Below the pieces are notes generated by a model, which was not told the origin of the DNA, made no database searches, and saw nothing but the letters and a program-made list of their open reading frames with translations. The translations under genes were made by a program, and so were the position numbers. Below, one piece after another: positions 50,901 to 60,276 of a stretch of 64,000 nucleotides of DNA (positions are counted from its first letter, which is position 1; each line of letters opens with the position of its first letter). This stretch comes from Dyella terrae (GTDB taxonomy: Bacteria; Pseudomonadota; Gammaproteobacteria; Xanthomonadales; Rhodanobacteraceae), in the NCBI RefSeq assembly GCF_004322705.1, contig NZ_SIZZ01000001.1:1116001-1180000 (forward strand). Direction: 5' to 3'.

Positions 50901-52252
50901 TCCAGGCCATCGTCGATGACCTCAAGCAGATCCCTGCCCTGCTGGGGCCGGCGGGCCAGCTTTACGATGCCATCAGCGCCTTCCTCGTGCCGCCGGATCA
51001 ATTGGCGGACCTGCTCAAGGACGAGGGACAGCTGCAGTCGAAGATCCAGGCTGTCGGCACGGCGCTCGGCACCTTCCAAACGGCGTTCGACACGATCCAG
51101 CTCTTTGCCGGCGCAGTGCGCGGCACCATCGTCAAAATCGCCACAACCCTGCGCGCCATCACGGACAAGGCGGCCGACATCGCGCAACTGCTTTCGTCCC
51201 TGCTCGGCGACGAGATCACGATCAAGTTCGACTGGAATCCGACCATCCAGTCGTGGCCGCAACCGGGTAACGCGCTTTACAGCGGCCTCGGCACCCTGTT
51301 TCTCCCGCATAACCCCGATGCCTTCGTCGTGGGCGTGGAAGCGAAGATCAAGAAAAGTTCGGGCGAGGCGAAGGTCAATGTCTTGTGCGGGCTGAAGGCC
51401 TTCGATCTGATCCTCCTCGGCGACAAGCACTCGTTCATGAAGCTGGTGTTCGAGAAAATCGAGTTCCGCGCTGACTCGTCCGCCAAGATGGACGTCGACG
51501 TGAAGTTCGATGGCATCCATTTCCTGGGGCCGCTGAAGTTCGTTGAAACGCTCAAGGACCTGATCCCGCTCGACGGCTTCTCGGATCCACCCGCCCTGAG
51601 CATTTCGGAGAAAGGCATCGATGCCAGTTTCTCGATGGCCTTGCCCAGCCTTGCGGTCGGCGTGCTGAACCTGAGTAACCTCAGCCTCGGCGCCGGCTTC
51701 ACCGTGCCGTTCATCGGCCAGCCGCTGTCCGTTCGCTTCAACTTCTGCACGCGCGAGCAGCCGTTCTGCCTGACGGTGTCGATGTTCGGTGGTGGCGGCT
51801 TCTTCGGCATCACCATCGATCCGCACGGCGTGCAGTTGATGGAAGCCGCCTTCGAGTTCGGTGCCGCCATCGCTGTCGACTTCGGCGTAGCCTCCGGCGG
51901 CGTGCACGTGATGGCAGGCATTTACTTCCGCATGGAGCAGGACAAGTGCACGCTCACCGGCTATTTCCGCATGGGTGGCGAAGTCAGCGTGCTGGGCATC
52001 ATTTCGGTGTCCATCGAACTCTATCTCGCACTCAGTTATGAGTCGGACACCGGCAAAGCCAAGGGTGAGGCCACGCTGACGATCTCGGTGAGCGTCTTCA
52101 TGTTCTCCGTCAGCGCGTCGATCCACTGCGAGCGCAAGTTCGCCGGCTCCAACGGCGACCCTTCGTTCGCCGCACTGATGGGACCGGACAGTGGCCCCGT
52201 CACCGACACCACGACCTACCCCTGGCGCGACTACGTCGAAGCCTTCGCCTGA
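47912..52252 (+). CDS. Giant protein A of an unassigned two-gene module
   Basis: 1446-residue protein I cannot assign to a family. No signal peptide or hydrophobic membrane helix is seen. Residues 1 to about 850 look beta-rich and modular (for example the strand pattern SINFSLINLDVVAAQDGG, and later the folded segment YYHRQFFFTQIKCLTHVTPD). Residues about 855-1100 form a long heptad-rich helical region (QLETMARAAAEAALQQAIKI, then ISNQIDQVSNAADALINAIH), a likely coiled coil. Residues about 1100-1446 are a repetitive beta-rich domain with GGGGFFGITIDPHGV and ASGGVHVMAGIYFRM, recalling beta-helix or lipid-binding-type sheets. The ATG at 47912 follows GGAGGGTTGGGAC. It ends 24 bases before the second giant gene. 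Confidence 0.85.
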   Translation: MASNIRRGTIKTQGDLAKLASDPTFLEGFDRASLSRVDLTPGGVAAIVDLGQAVIRSDDFLSINFSLINLDVVAAQDGGPATLQPKAGKTAYIVLRFAPQSISEEAFYQILPSDPPIDPNFVGPSDPNAGQEDPRKPPVKSRIANGSRAVFRFDAKALAAANMASVPYTLQGILDACMHLPLSITANAARAPVRRLVIGPLSGVLLKRQRAAYARLSPGEQARTLSAALRNLRIVQNAGAGAAHLLMRRAELRADALTLNPSDGAIDNLANAVSPATAQHQSLHSSSAMATYGVIGAAGLQVVKTPSVTWRIAPGPVAPTATQTALELPYRLLLSPNETGRMLHASTARVFAPTGNTPLWHSRLAYFDDKTGVTTEGPGSGTELRAIWARVGPESIPKTFNGNYPQGDRPQPGNTPFRQVMDDFDRFEIVHESSNFRIRDGLQEPIACNRLMLSALGGWLDVHGGWKVPAGFSVEQWVHQATQARDHYVKVVYKGYLLPFGHPASLVKVTERKFHHDKPGNPAYLRQRQFLIVREPLVTFPTMTLPATGPRPDRPQNFTRYYHRQFFFTQIKCLTHVTPDLMDAASTDVNAHRQLMFWPCIPSASGAFPFKFSYVGTDLDGHEQQFDLAAMFIGNGLANPANDQDRHLAENYFKEAQTAYWAKGPDYRGADFKQQRVTVAPSLKSGDTVVELGKVMFGAEVEQLRLDPATRTGPLIYPMVDTAETLIPSLAYLTSNKKPSVISMNGQFIARRKDFDIGEVFADVKPNGPVLDFTSQGNRSGGFVQPNLAPTGLSRLAGPISGLASDFNTGTFDGGKFFESVSPLLFGCIPLGELLKALSFDTSKLDKLPKFVTEAMDAAQTFFSALGQANDLVGQLETMARAAAEAALQQAIKIALDQLKPQIQALDAATSAISNQIDQVSNAADALINAIHTTEKIFEPPHATLNGVIGNVESTLDGLLNAVNQRISQLPASGLSTAVQNVVSQQLVPIRTRIAQIQAIVDDLKQIPALLGPAGQLYDAISAFLVPPDQLADLLKDEGQLQSKIQAVGTALGTFQTAFDTIQLFAGAVRGTIVKIATTLRAITDKAADIAQLLSSLLGDEITIKFDWNPTIQSWPQPGNALYSGLGTLFLPHNPDAFVVGVEAKIKKSSGEAKVNVLCGLKAFDLILLGDKHSFMKLVFEKIEFRADSSAKMDVDVKFDGIHFLGPLKFVETLKDLIPLDGFSDPPALSISEKGIDASFSMALPSLAVGVLNLSNLSLGAGFTVPFIGQPLSVRFNFCTREQPFCLTVSMFGGGGFFGITIDPHGVQLMEAAFEFGAAIAVDFGVASGGVHVMAGIYFRMEQDKCTLTGYFRMGGEVSVLGIISVSIELYLALSYESDTGKAKGEATLTISVSVFMFSVSASIHCERKFAGSNGDPSFAALMGPDSGPVTDTTTYPWRDYVEAFA

Positions 52253-52276
52253 GCAGCGCGTCCCAAGGAGAACACC

Positions 52277-55200
52277 ATGGCCGAGAAGATCGTCTGGACC
52301 GTGCTCCCGCATGGCTTCGATGCACGCGGACAACTGCGTGTCTCCATCGTGATGTCACCCCGCCTGACACCCGACGCCGGACACGAAAACCAGCAGGCGC
52401 TCCTGTCAGGCTGGCCCGATTTCCTGGACTGGCCCAAAGCCCTGGCGCAGATCGGTTTCCAGCTGAAGATCGATGGCATCACCTACAAGCTCAAGCTCGA
52501 CCAGGTGGCCGAGAGCGCGTTGTGGACCCGGCTGTTTACGCCCGACATGAGCGTCGCGCCCTTCGTGTTCACGGACATGAGCCAGCACAACCTCAACTCC
52601 TTTCCGGTGCGCCACGTCGTGCGCTTTCTGAAGGATCATTACGGCGACCTGGCCGCGCAGCAGGGATTGCAGCGACCATCGCTGTTTCCGATCGATGGCA
52701 GTCCGCTTGGCCCCATGATCAAGTCCGCCGCAGGGGGCGAGCAATACAACCCGCGCATTTATCTGCAGCGGCGCCCCAACGGCATCGGCGATTTGTTGGT
52801 CAACGGAGCGATCGACGAACGCGTGCGTGGCATGTACTTCGGCAAAGACATCAAGGAAGTGCCGCCTACCGTCCGTGGCATTGATGGCAAACCAACGGCC
52901 AACAAGAAGCACACGCCCATCCGCGCGCTCCCGGCCGACCTGCCCGGCTCGCTGTCGCCCCTGTTCAATGCAAGCGCGCCCGCCTATGCGCTGTACCAGG
53001 CGAACCGCTTCTATTCACGGCCGGAGACGAAGGCGGCGCCGTATCGCGAGCAACCCGACCCGGCATCGAAGTCCCAGCCGATCAAGCCACCGGCATACGA
53101 CTTTCATCAGGTCGTGGCGTCGTTTAGCGATGCGCCCAGCCTGATGCGTCGCCTGGGCCTGGTTATCGACGCGACGGTCGAGGCCAGCGGTGATCTGGTC
53201 ACCAAGGCCAAGACGACCGCTGGCGGCACGCAGGGCCTGATGCAGCTCGCCATCCAGCGCCGCTCGCGCGTCCACGGCGCCGATTCGACGCCGCAAACGG
53301 CCTGGCAAATGTCGGGCACGCGCTTCGTGGTGCGCAGTCGCGACAACCACGATCATCGCGACGGCTTGCTGGCCCTGCAGAACGTCACCGAAGTCGTGCG
53401 CACGGACGATGCCAAGGGTGGCAACGATCGCCTGCCATTCAACGTGGTCCAGGTCGACGCCGATGGCTCGTCGGTGAAAACGATCAACTTCGTCAACAGC
53501 ACCCTGACGCTGCTGCAAAGCACGCCGTATCCCGACGCCGCCGAAGCGCTGGAGCGGGCCGGAGGCGCCACCTACACCACCAACGAAAACCAGGAATCCG
53601 TCCCCGCGTTGAGGTCGGGCGGCCTTACGCTGACGCGCCACAACCGGGCCAGCGATACGGCGCAGGATCTGGCATCGAACGCATTGAAAAGCGACGCGCT
53701 GGACGACGCAGGCCAGTCCGCACAGGTCGTGCTTTTTGCCGAAGACGTACTGCGCGGCTATCGCGTCGACGTGCGCGAGAACCGCACGGCGAAGTGGCGC
53801 TCGCTCTGTGCCCGCGTCGCTACGTACCGTGCGACGAAGGATCGAAGCTCGCTCGGCGGCGACGTGCACGACGAAGGTTTCGTGCATGCCACGTCGACCA
53901 CGACGCAGGCGGCGCCCGACGACGTCAACCAGAACAAGGGCACGCAGGATCACTATCTGCACGAAGCACTGTTCAAGTGGACCGGCTGGAGTCTGGTGGC
54001 GGCGCGGCCGGGACGCCGTATCGTGCCAGTCAATGAGCATGGCCTGATCCAGGAAGAAACGGTCAAAGCGCAGTCGGACGACGACTCGGTCGGAGGCGCA
54101 AGCCCCGTACTCACCACGACGACGTGGCAGCCCGGCACCCTGCCGCGGTTGCGCTTTGGGGAAACCTACCGATTGCGCGCACGCCTGGTGGACCTTGCCG
54201 GCAACAGCCTGGGACTCGACGACGGTTCACTCGGCGACCTGGAACAGGCAACCGAAGAAATCACCTACCGTCGCCTCGAGCCGCTCGATCCGCCTGCCCT
54301 GGCCCTGTTCGGGCGACTGTCCGAAGGCGAGTCGCTGGAACGCGCGGTCATTCGCTCCGATGTGATCAAGACCGACAGCGGTTACCAGAGCCTCTCGACC
54401 AGCCAGTACATCCAGCAAGGCGCTTACGCGACCAACGATCCGGGCAAGAGCGGCTTCGCTTACGTCGATACGAACATTCGCCATGTCGTGCCACCCAAGG
54501 GATCGCAGACGCTGGCCGAACACCACGGGTGTTTCGACAAGGCTTTCGATGCCGCCAGTCAGAGCGGAGGCGCCGCCATCATTCGGCAGGCATACGAACT
54601 GATCACCAAGCGTGAAGCCGGAACACTCTACGACGGCGGCGCAAGCGTCAAACTCATCACGCCACCGGTGGACAACGTCTCCACTGAGCAACCGCTCGAT
54701 CCCGCGCCACCCGAGGGTTTTCGGCTGCAACCGGGCCAGTACGTGGTGCACAGCGAGAAGCACCTCGCCACGCCTTACCTGCCCGATCCGCTCGCCGCGG
54801 CTATCGTGCTCCGTGGCGTGCCCGGCCTCACCGGCCCAACCGTGCTCGACGCGACGGACAACGTCCACGCCGACTACATCCCGTTTACCAAGGAACTGGT
54901 GCTTTACGTTCCGCTAAAGGGCAGCTGGCCGGACATCGATGGATTCCGCATCGCCATGGCTGAATTGCCCGAGGCCATCGATGCCGTGCCCTGCGTGGAC
55001 GCCATCGACCCGAATCGCGCGGTGCCGACGTGGAGCGGTGGCGATCGCGTGCTGACGATTTACTTGCGCAAAGGCGAGATCGCGCCAGTGCGCTACGCCA
55101 GCGCCGTGCGACTGGACATGATGACGCACATGGCCTTGCCCGCATGGACGGCGAATGCCTATGCGGGCATCTGGACCGCGATCCTGGCGATCTGCGGCTC

Positions 55201-57013
55201 AAACTGGATGATGACGCCCGATCGCACGCTGACACTCGTCCACGCCACGCAGCATCCCGTCTGCGAACCGACATTCAGGAACATCAGCGTCCGACGCCCC
55301 GAGGGTGCCACCTTCGCCGACTTCGGTCGCGAAACCTTCGTGCGATATCACGCGCGCAGCACGGGCCAGCTGGAGGTGCTGGGCGAGTGGATGGAATGGG
55401 TGGATGATCCGACGTCCGGCAAGTCGCCGTATCGCCGACACATGACGGCACGACTCAAGCCCGTCGCCCTGGCGCAACCAGGAATCGACGAAAGCGAGCC
55501 GCACCTGTCCGACTACGCCATCCTCGGCCCAGAGCCCGCGCTGGACCAGGCACGCCCGCATATCCGCCACGACTTCGGTGACCAGAAGTTTCGCTTCCTG
55601 CGCTACAGCCTGCTGGCCACCACCCGGTTCCGGGAATACCTGCCTCCGTCCATCACCGCCGATCTGGAACAAATCACCCGCCAGGGCGCGCCGTACCTCC
55701 GAGATGCACTCAGCCTGCCGCCGGGCTACTACGACGAGACCATCGACGCGGCCAGCATCGAATGCGCCGCGCCACTCCTGGCGTCGCAGAGCGCGCCACA
55801 GGGCTACGTGGTGCCGGCATCGGGTCGCCCGCAGCCACCGCAGATCGCCTACATCGTTCCCACGCAACACTGGACGGATACGGACAGCAACGGCGTGCAT
55901 CGGGTGATTCGCGATGGCGGCACCCTGCGCGTCTATCTCGAACGCCCATGGTTCACGTCGGGGGACGGTGAGTTGCTGGGCGTGATCGTCACGGCCGCTC
56001 CGCCCGATGCGCGCAAGCTGGCCGAATTGAAGGGCGATCCCAGCGAAAGCTATGTCACGCAGTGGGGACTGGATCCGCTGTTCGACTCCACGCTACCGCG
56101 TGGCACGCTGACGGCTTCAGCCTTTCCGCAGGCGGTCTGCGTCCAGAATGTGCGCTTGCCGGATGCCAACCATGATGTTGTCGTGGCTGGACACCGCGTG
56201 TACTTCGACGGTGAGCGCAATCAATGGTTCGCCGATATCCGCATCGACGCCGGTGACAGCTACATGCCCTTCGTGCGTTTGAGCCTGGTGCGTTTCCAGC
56301 CCTGGGCCATCGACAACGCGCACATTTCAACGCCGGTGCCTGCGCCCTTTGCGCAGCTGCTTCCACGCCGCCGCGTCGACGTCACGCATGCACGCGACAC
56401 CTACCTGTTTAATGTGTATGGCCCGGTTCCACTGCAGGGGCCGGCCTCGAGCTGGGGACTTTATCCCTCGCCAGCATTCAGCGCCTTTGTCCGCGATGTA
56501 TTCGGCCCGGGCCCCGGCCACAACCGCATCGAAGTGGTGCTGCAGTGGCAGAACACGACCCATGCCACCGATCTCGACTGGTTTGACGTACCCAACGCGC
56601 CGCATCCCAGCGCCGATGCCACGCCGCAACAGGCCGCGGTGGACTTCCTCCATCAGATTGGCGCCACGGCGCTCACCGGCTTCGATCACGTCCGGGCCAC
56701 GGCAGAGACATCTCCCCAGGTCGCATTGACACGCAGTACCGCGAGCGCGGCCAATCAAGCGATGCAGCTCACGCATCTGACGCCGGACTTCCTTGCACAG
56801 CTGGTCGCCCTCGACACCTGTGTCTGGACCGGGCGTATCAGCCTGCCGGCCGATGTGCGGGGCAAACGCCTGCGCCTGATGTTGCGAGAGTACGAACGGC
56901 ATTTCTCCGACGACCAGGTCAAGGTGGCGCCCTTCAACATTACCCAGCCCAAGGTGGTGGAACGGTTGGTGTTCGCGCGCGAGTTTCCCGTCACCTTGAC
57001 GACCCGGAGCTAG
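52277..57013 (+). CDS. Giant protein B of an unassigned two-gene module
   Basis: 1578-residue protein, not assigned. It starts MAEKIVWTVLPHGFDARGQL and has no signal peptide or membrane helix. Recurrent features: a Trp/Asp-rich N-terminal domain (GWPDFLDWPKALAQIGFQLK), a central RLRFGETYRLRARLVDLAGNSL segment resembling an Ig/fibronectin-like strand, many proline-rich loops and beta strands, and a C-terminal FDHVRATAE ... RLMLREYERHFSDDQ helical end. Start is firm: AAGGAGAACACC just before the ATG. It follows giant gene A by 24 bases, so the two form one operon and probably one complex or assembly. It converges with photolyase 4 bases downstream. Confidence 0.85.
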   Translation: MAEKIVWTVLPHGFDARGQLRVSIVMSPRLTPDAGHENQQALLSGWPDFLDWPKALAQIGFQLKIDGITYKLKLDQVAESALWTRLFTPDMSVAPFVFTDMSQHNLNSFPVRHVVRFLKDHYGDLAAQQGLQRPSLFPIDGSPLGPMIKSAAGGEQYNPRIYLQRRPNGIGDLLVNGAIDERVRGMYFGKDIKEVPPTVRGIDGKPTANKKHTPIRALPADLPGSLSPLFNASAPAYALYQANRFYSRPETKAAPYREQPDPASKSQPIKPPAYDFHQVVASFSDAPSLMRRLGLVIDATVEASGDLVTKAKTTAGGTQGLMQLAIQRRSRVHGADSTPQTAWQMSGTRFVVRSRDNHDHRDGLLALQNVTEVVRTDDAKGGNDRLPFNVVQVDADGSSVKTINFVNSTLTLLQSTPYPDAAEALERAGGATYTTNENQESVPALRSGGLTLTRHNRASDTAQDLASNALKSDALDDAGQSAQVVLFAEDVLRGYRVDVRENRTAKWRSLCARVATYRATKDRSSLGGDVHDEGFVHATSTTTQAAPDDVNQNKGTQDHYLHEALFKWTGWSLVAARPGRRIVPVNEHGLIQEETVKAQSDDDSVGGASPVLTTTTWQPGTLPRLRFGETYRLRARLVDLAGNSLGLDDGSLGDLEQATEEITYRRLEPLDPPALALFGRLSEGESLERAVIRSDVIKTDSGYQSLSTSQYIQQGAYATNDPGKSGFAYVDTNIRHVVPPKGSQTLAEHHGCFDKAFDAASQSGGAAIIRQAYELITKREAGTLYDGGASVKLITPPVDNVSTEQPLDPAPPEGFRLQPGQYVVHSEKHLATPYLPDPLAAAIVLRGVPGLTGPTVLDATDNVHADYIPFTKELVLYVPLKGSWPDIDGFRIAMAELPEAIDAVPCVDAIDPNRAVPTWSGGDRVLTIYLRKGEIAPVRYASAVRLDMMTHMALPAWTANAYAGIWTAILAICGSNWMMTPDRTLTLVHATQHPVCEPTFRNISVRRPEGATFADFGRETFVRYHARSTGQLEVLGEWMEWVDDPTSGKSPYRRHMTARLKPVALAQPGIDESEPHLSDYAILGPEPALDQARPHIRHDFGDQKFRFLRYSLLATTRFREYLPPSITADLEQITRQGAPYLRDALSLPPGYYDETIDAASIECAAPLLASQSAPQGYVVPASGRPQPPQIAYIVPTQHWTDTDSNGVHRVIRDGGTLRVYLERPWFTSGDGELLGVIVTAAPPDARKLAELKGDPSESYVTQWGLDPLFDSTLPRGTLTASAFPQAVCVQNVRLPDANHDVVVAGHRVYFDGERNQWFADIRIDAGDSYMPFVRLSLVRFQPWAIDNAHISTPVPAPFAQLLPRRRVDVTHARDTYLFNVYGPVPLQGPASSWGLYPSPAFSAFVRDVFGPGPGHNRIEVVLQWQNTTHATDLDWFDVPNAPHPSADATPQQAAVDFLHQIGATALTGFDHVRATAETSPQVALTRSTASAANQAMQLTHLTPDFLAQLVALDTCVWTGRISLPADVRGKRLRLMLREYERHFSDDQVKVAPFNITQPKVVERLVFAREFPVTLTTRS

Positions 57014-57017
57014 GACA

Positions 57018-58436
57018 TCAGCGCTGGCGGCGCATCGCCTGATACGCAGCCAGCGCCGCTTCGCGCGATTCACCCAGGTCAACCAGTGGCGCGGGGTAGC
57101 CTGTGCGGTCCAGAAGCGCGGGATCTTTCCAGGGTTCATGCAGCAGCGGCAGCGGTGCGTCAGCCAGCTCGGGCAACCAGCGCCGCAGATACTCGCCTTC
57201 CGGATCGAACTTCTTCGCCTGCGTGACCGGATTGAACACGCGAAAGTAAGGGGCTGCATCAGCCCCACTGCCAGCCACCCACTGCCAACCCAGCGTGTTG
57301 TTGGCCAGATCGGCATCGACCAGCGTATCCCAGAACCAGCGTGCGCCATGATGCCAGTGCAGGCGGAGGTTCTTGGTGAGAAAACTCGCCACGATCATGC
57401 GCACGCGGTTGTGCATCCAGCCGGTGCGCCATAGCTCGCGCATGCCGGCGTCGACGATCGGAATACCCGTTCTTCCCTGCTGCCAGCGGCGCAGCGCGCC
57501 GTCGTGGTCATCGGCCCAGGGAAAACCTGTAAACGAAGGCTGGAACGGTTCGCGCGGTGTCTTCGGGAAGTGGTAGAGCAAGTGGTGGGCGAATTCGCGC
57601 CAGCCGAGCTCGCGCAGGAAAGGCTCCAGGTCGGGACGACGCCTGGCGATGCCCTGCTGGGTGCGCTCATGCAAGATCCAGTGGATCTGTCGCGGGGATA
57701 CCTCACCGAAATGGAGATGGGGAGAGAGGCGCGACGTACCATGGCGCGCCGGCAAGTCACGAAGTCTCTCATAGCCCTTCAGGGCGTCATCGATGAAAAG
57801 CTCCAGCGCCTCGTGGGCACCGCGCTCACCGGGCTGCCAGGTGTCGTCGAGGCCTTCGTGCCACCGGATCCCCGGCATCAGGCCAAGCGTCTCGAGCGGC
57901 ACGTCTCCGGCGGCTTTGACCGAACTCATGAGGGGTATCGACAGCGGGCAATCCGGCTGAATCTGCGTCCGCAGGTTGCGCCAGAACGGCGTGAACACGC
58001 GATAGGGCTCGCCTTGTTGGGTCGCGACCTGCCAGGGTTCGCGCCACAGGGACGCACTGAAACTCTCCGCCACCATGCCTGCACCGCGTAGCGCTTTCTT
58101 TATCGCGGCATCGCGCTTAATGGCCCGGGGCTCATAGCAACGATTCCAGTAAACGGCCTCGGCGCCGGTGGCTTTGACCAGGCGCGCGAGCACGTCGGCG
58201 CCCGTGCCCTGCGCTACGTGAAGATGCGCCTTGTGTTGCGCCAGCGAGCGGCCGAGCTGATCGAGCGATCGATGCAGCCACCAGCGACTTGCACCGCCGG
58301 CCTTCCAGGCGCCTTCGTCGTCCGGCGCATGGATATACACCGGCAGCACCTGGTCGTGGCGCTTGCAGGCTTCGGTCAACGCGGGGTTATCGGCGAGACG
58401 AAGATCGCGACGAAACCAGACGATGGCAACGGACAT
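57018..58436 (-). CDS. phrB: Deoxyribodipyrimidine photolyase
   Basis: 472-residue class I CPD photolyase, which splits UV-induced cyclobutane pyrimidine dimers with FAD and blue light. N-terminal alpha/beta antenna domain (IVWFRRDLRLADNPAL) and the FAD/DNA-binding helical domain with HGTSRLSPHLHFGEVSPRQI, LRELGWREFAHHLLYHFP, GRTGIPIVDAGMRELWRTGWMHNRVRM and DADLANNTLGWQWVAGSGADA. The tryptophans of the electron-transfer triad are in these segments. Ends 4 bases from giant gene B, convergent. Confidence 0.96.
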   Translation of the reverse strand: MSVAIVWFRRDLRLADNPALTEACKRHDQVLPVYIHAPDDEGAWKAGGASRWWLHRSLDQLGRSLAQHKAHLHVAQGTGADVLARLVKATGAEAVYWNRCYEPRAIKRDAAIKKALRGAGMVAESFSASLWREPWQVATQQGEPYRVFTPFWRNLRTQIQPDCPLSIPLMSSVKAAGDVPLETLGLMPGIRWHEGLDDTWQPGERGAHEALELFIDDALKGYERLRDLPARHGTSRLSPHLHFGEVSPRQIHWILHERTQQGIARRRPDLEPFLRELGWREFAHHLLYHFPKTPREPFQPSFTGFPWADDHDGALRRWQQGRTGIPIVDAGMRELWRTGWMHNRVRMIVASFLTKNLRLHWHHGARWFWDTLVDADLANNTLGWQWVAGSGADAAPYFRVFNPVTQAKKFDPEGEYLRRWLPELADAPLPLLHEPWKDPALLDRTGYPAPLVDLGESREAALAAYQAMRRQR

Positions 58437-58536
58437 GAAAACGCGAACTCCCCTGGGTCAGACAGCGAGCCAAGATCGGGGCCCATTCCACCATGAATCA
58501 TGATGTCCTCATGCGGTCGCGTGATGAGGCTCATGG

Positions 58537-59919
58537 ATGAACCATGAAACTTGCGCTCCCACGTCAAACACATCAACACCCATGCCTACAGTGACAGCAT
58601 CGCATACGCGAAGCCTTATCCCCAGCCGAGCGGTCGCAAGCACGCCAACGCCCCCGACCGGTCGCTTTGTCAGAAGCCTCACCTCCCGATTGCCGCGCTG
58701 GCGACCACCGGGTTCACGGCCGAACGAGACGGGAACGCCGGATGGCCCGCTCGCCGCATCAGCAGCACCCTGCCGCGCGCTCGAACACACGATGGTGTCG
58801 ATCGCCCGGGAACCGGATACCGTCAGGCAGCGGGCCGGATTCGCGGCGCTGTGTGAGCAACTCGCTGCTGCGTCGCTAGCTGGCGGCGAGGACGCGCCGG
58901 GCACGTCCATGCTGGAGCGCGTGGCGGCCGTGTGCGCCGCCGCAATCGACGCGGGCGTGGCCAGCGCAAGGGACGTGCGTCGCTTCGTTGAGTGCCTCAG
59001 CGCGACGGAGTTGCGCGAGATGTCGGACCGGCTCCACGACAGCGAGAGCGCTGGCGGCTCGCGCCTTGCTGCCACACTGACGAGAGTCGCCACCGATCGC
59101 CTTATGCATGCGCATGCCAAGCTCGGCCACCTCCTGCAACTGGAGGTCGCCCCACCCGAAGATTTCGATATGGAATCCCATCGCCTTCGGGAGATCCGGG
59201 CGTTCATTGAGATGGCGGTCTCGCTGCAAACCCAGGGTGTCGGACAGGCTATTGATGAGCCGGCACTGCGCGAGCGCTGGCAGGGCTGGTTCGCGGAATT
59301 CGGCCTGTGGACGAGCGTCGACGATTTGTCCGTTTGCCCGGATGCCGACATTCTCCGGCTTCGTGACAGCCTCGAGGCCATGGACATCGATGCGGGAGCA
59401 CGCGCCGTGCAGGCCAACATCAAGGGCAGGAAGCAAGCGGCACTCATTCAGCTGGACATCCATTTCAGGCGTTGCCTGTTTCTCGCCACCGCCCCGCCCT
59501 GCGATGACCACGAAGGCCGTGCTGGTGACCTGAAGGATTATGTCGAGAGCCTTCGACAGATCACCTTCAGCATGGTTCGACTGCACGACTACGACACTAT
59601 GCCCTTTGGATCGGCCAGCCGGGCTTCGAAGGACGCTTTTCGAAAGCAGATGCATTCGCGCCGTCTTTCCGAACTTGGCCAAGGAGTTTCGGCTGCGGCA
59701 CTGAATTTTCTTCAGTCATCGTCAACGCGCGAAGCCGTAGTCGCCAGCAACCCAGGGATCGCAGACATCGATTTGCTCGAAGAACATGATCACCTGACGC
59801 TCGCGGCCGAGGCCCTGTCCTGCGGGGGCCCCATCGGAACCCCTGCTCAAGCCTTCCGCCGATCTGCCGATAGTTCTTCCATTTCGCCGCCCACGGCAAT
59901 CCGGGAAACCGCTCGATGA
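58537..59919 (+). CDS. Hypothetical protein with Ser/Thr/Pro-rich N-terminus, possible secreted effector
   Basis: 460-residue protein I do not recognise. Residues 1-70 are rich in Ser, Thr, Pro and Arg (NTSTPMPTVTASHTRSLIPS) and look disordered, a feature of secretion-signal regions of type III effectors. From about 85 onward it is predicted all-helical (RQRAGFAALCEQLAAASLAG, RRFVECLSATELREMSDRLH), with a Cys/His segment LATAPPCDDHEG. No signal peptide. An internal ATG at 58792 (MVSIAREPD) is an alternative start. It overlaps the next gene by 4 bases (ATGA), so the two act as a unit. Function unknown. Confidence 0.6.
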   Translation: MNHETCAPTSNTSTPMPTVTASHTRSLIPSRAVASTPTPPTGRFVRSLTSRLPRWRPPGSRPNETGTPDGPLAASAAPCRALEHTMVSIAREPDTVRQRAGFAALCEQLAAASLAGGEDAPGTSMLERVAAVCAAAIDAGVASARDVRRFVECLSATELREMSDRLHDSESAGGSRLAATLTRVATDRLMHAHAKLGHLLQLEVAPPEDFDMESHRLREIRAFIEMAVSLQTQGVGQAIDEPALRERWQGWFAEFGLWTSVDDLSVCPDADILRLRDSLEAMDIDAGARAVQANIKGRKQAALIQLDIHFRRCLFLATAPPCDDHEGRAGDLKDYVESLRQITFSMVRLHDYDTMPFGSASRASKDAFRKQMHSRRLSELGQGVSAAALNFLQSSSTREAVVASNPGIADIDLLEEHDHLTLAAEALSCGGPIGTPAQAFRRSADSSSISPPTAIRETAR

Positions 59920-60272
59920 TCGGGACTTCAAGGCCAACCCTGCACGTCGCCACGCCGCCCTATCTGCTGGCCGTCTTTGCGTTCATCGTCGTTGCATCGG
60001 TCATGGTGGTGATCTGGCGTGCGCCAAGAATGGAACGGCGCTTCGTTCCGCTGTCGGTGATATCGCTACTGGTCTTCGCGTTCGTCCTCATCGTGATGGC
60101 GCTGGTGGGTATTTACCGGTCGACCACCGTGGCAAGTCGGGAGGCCGGATCCATGCCAGGCCATCGCCACGTCGGAAGCGTACGAACCAACCCGGCCGTG
60201 GCCTCTTCGACAGCGCCATCAGGCGGCGCTGGAACGGAAGCGGCGATCCTTGCGGACCCCGTTACACCTTGA
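59916..60272 (+). CDS. Small two-helix membrane protein
   Basis: 118-residue protein with two clear hydrophobic helices, YLLAVFAFIVVASVMVVIW and FVPLSVISLLVFAFVLIVMA, separated by a short basic loop (RAPRMERR), and a Gly/Ser/Ala-rich C-terminal tail. It starts inside the stop of the preceding gene (ATGA overlap), which suggests obligatory co-expression. Such a membrane partner for a soluble protein could be an immunity protein or an assembly factor; this is inference from architecture only. Confidence 0.65.
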   Translation: MIGTSRPTLHVATPPYLLAVFAFIVVASVMVVIWRAPRMERRFVPLSVISLLVFAFVLIVMALVGIYRSTTVASREAGSMPGHRHVGSVRTNPAVASSTAPSGGAGTEAAILADPVTP

Positions 60273-60276
60273 TACG

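Noticed and set aside
49718-52333. 871-codon minus-strand frame opposite giant gene A
   Set aside because: Biased composition (His/Glu/Arg/Asp) typical of antisense frames in GC-rich genes, no start signal, and gene A has a better start and operon context.
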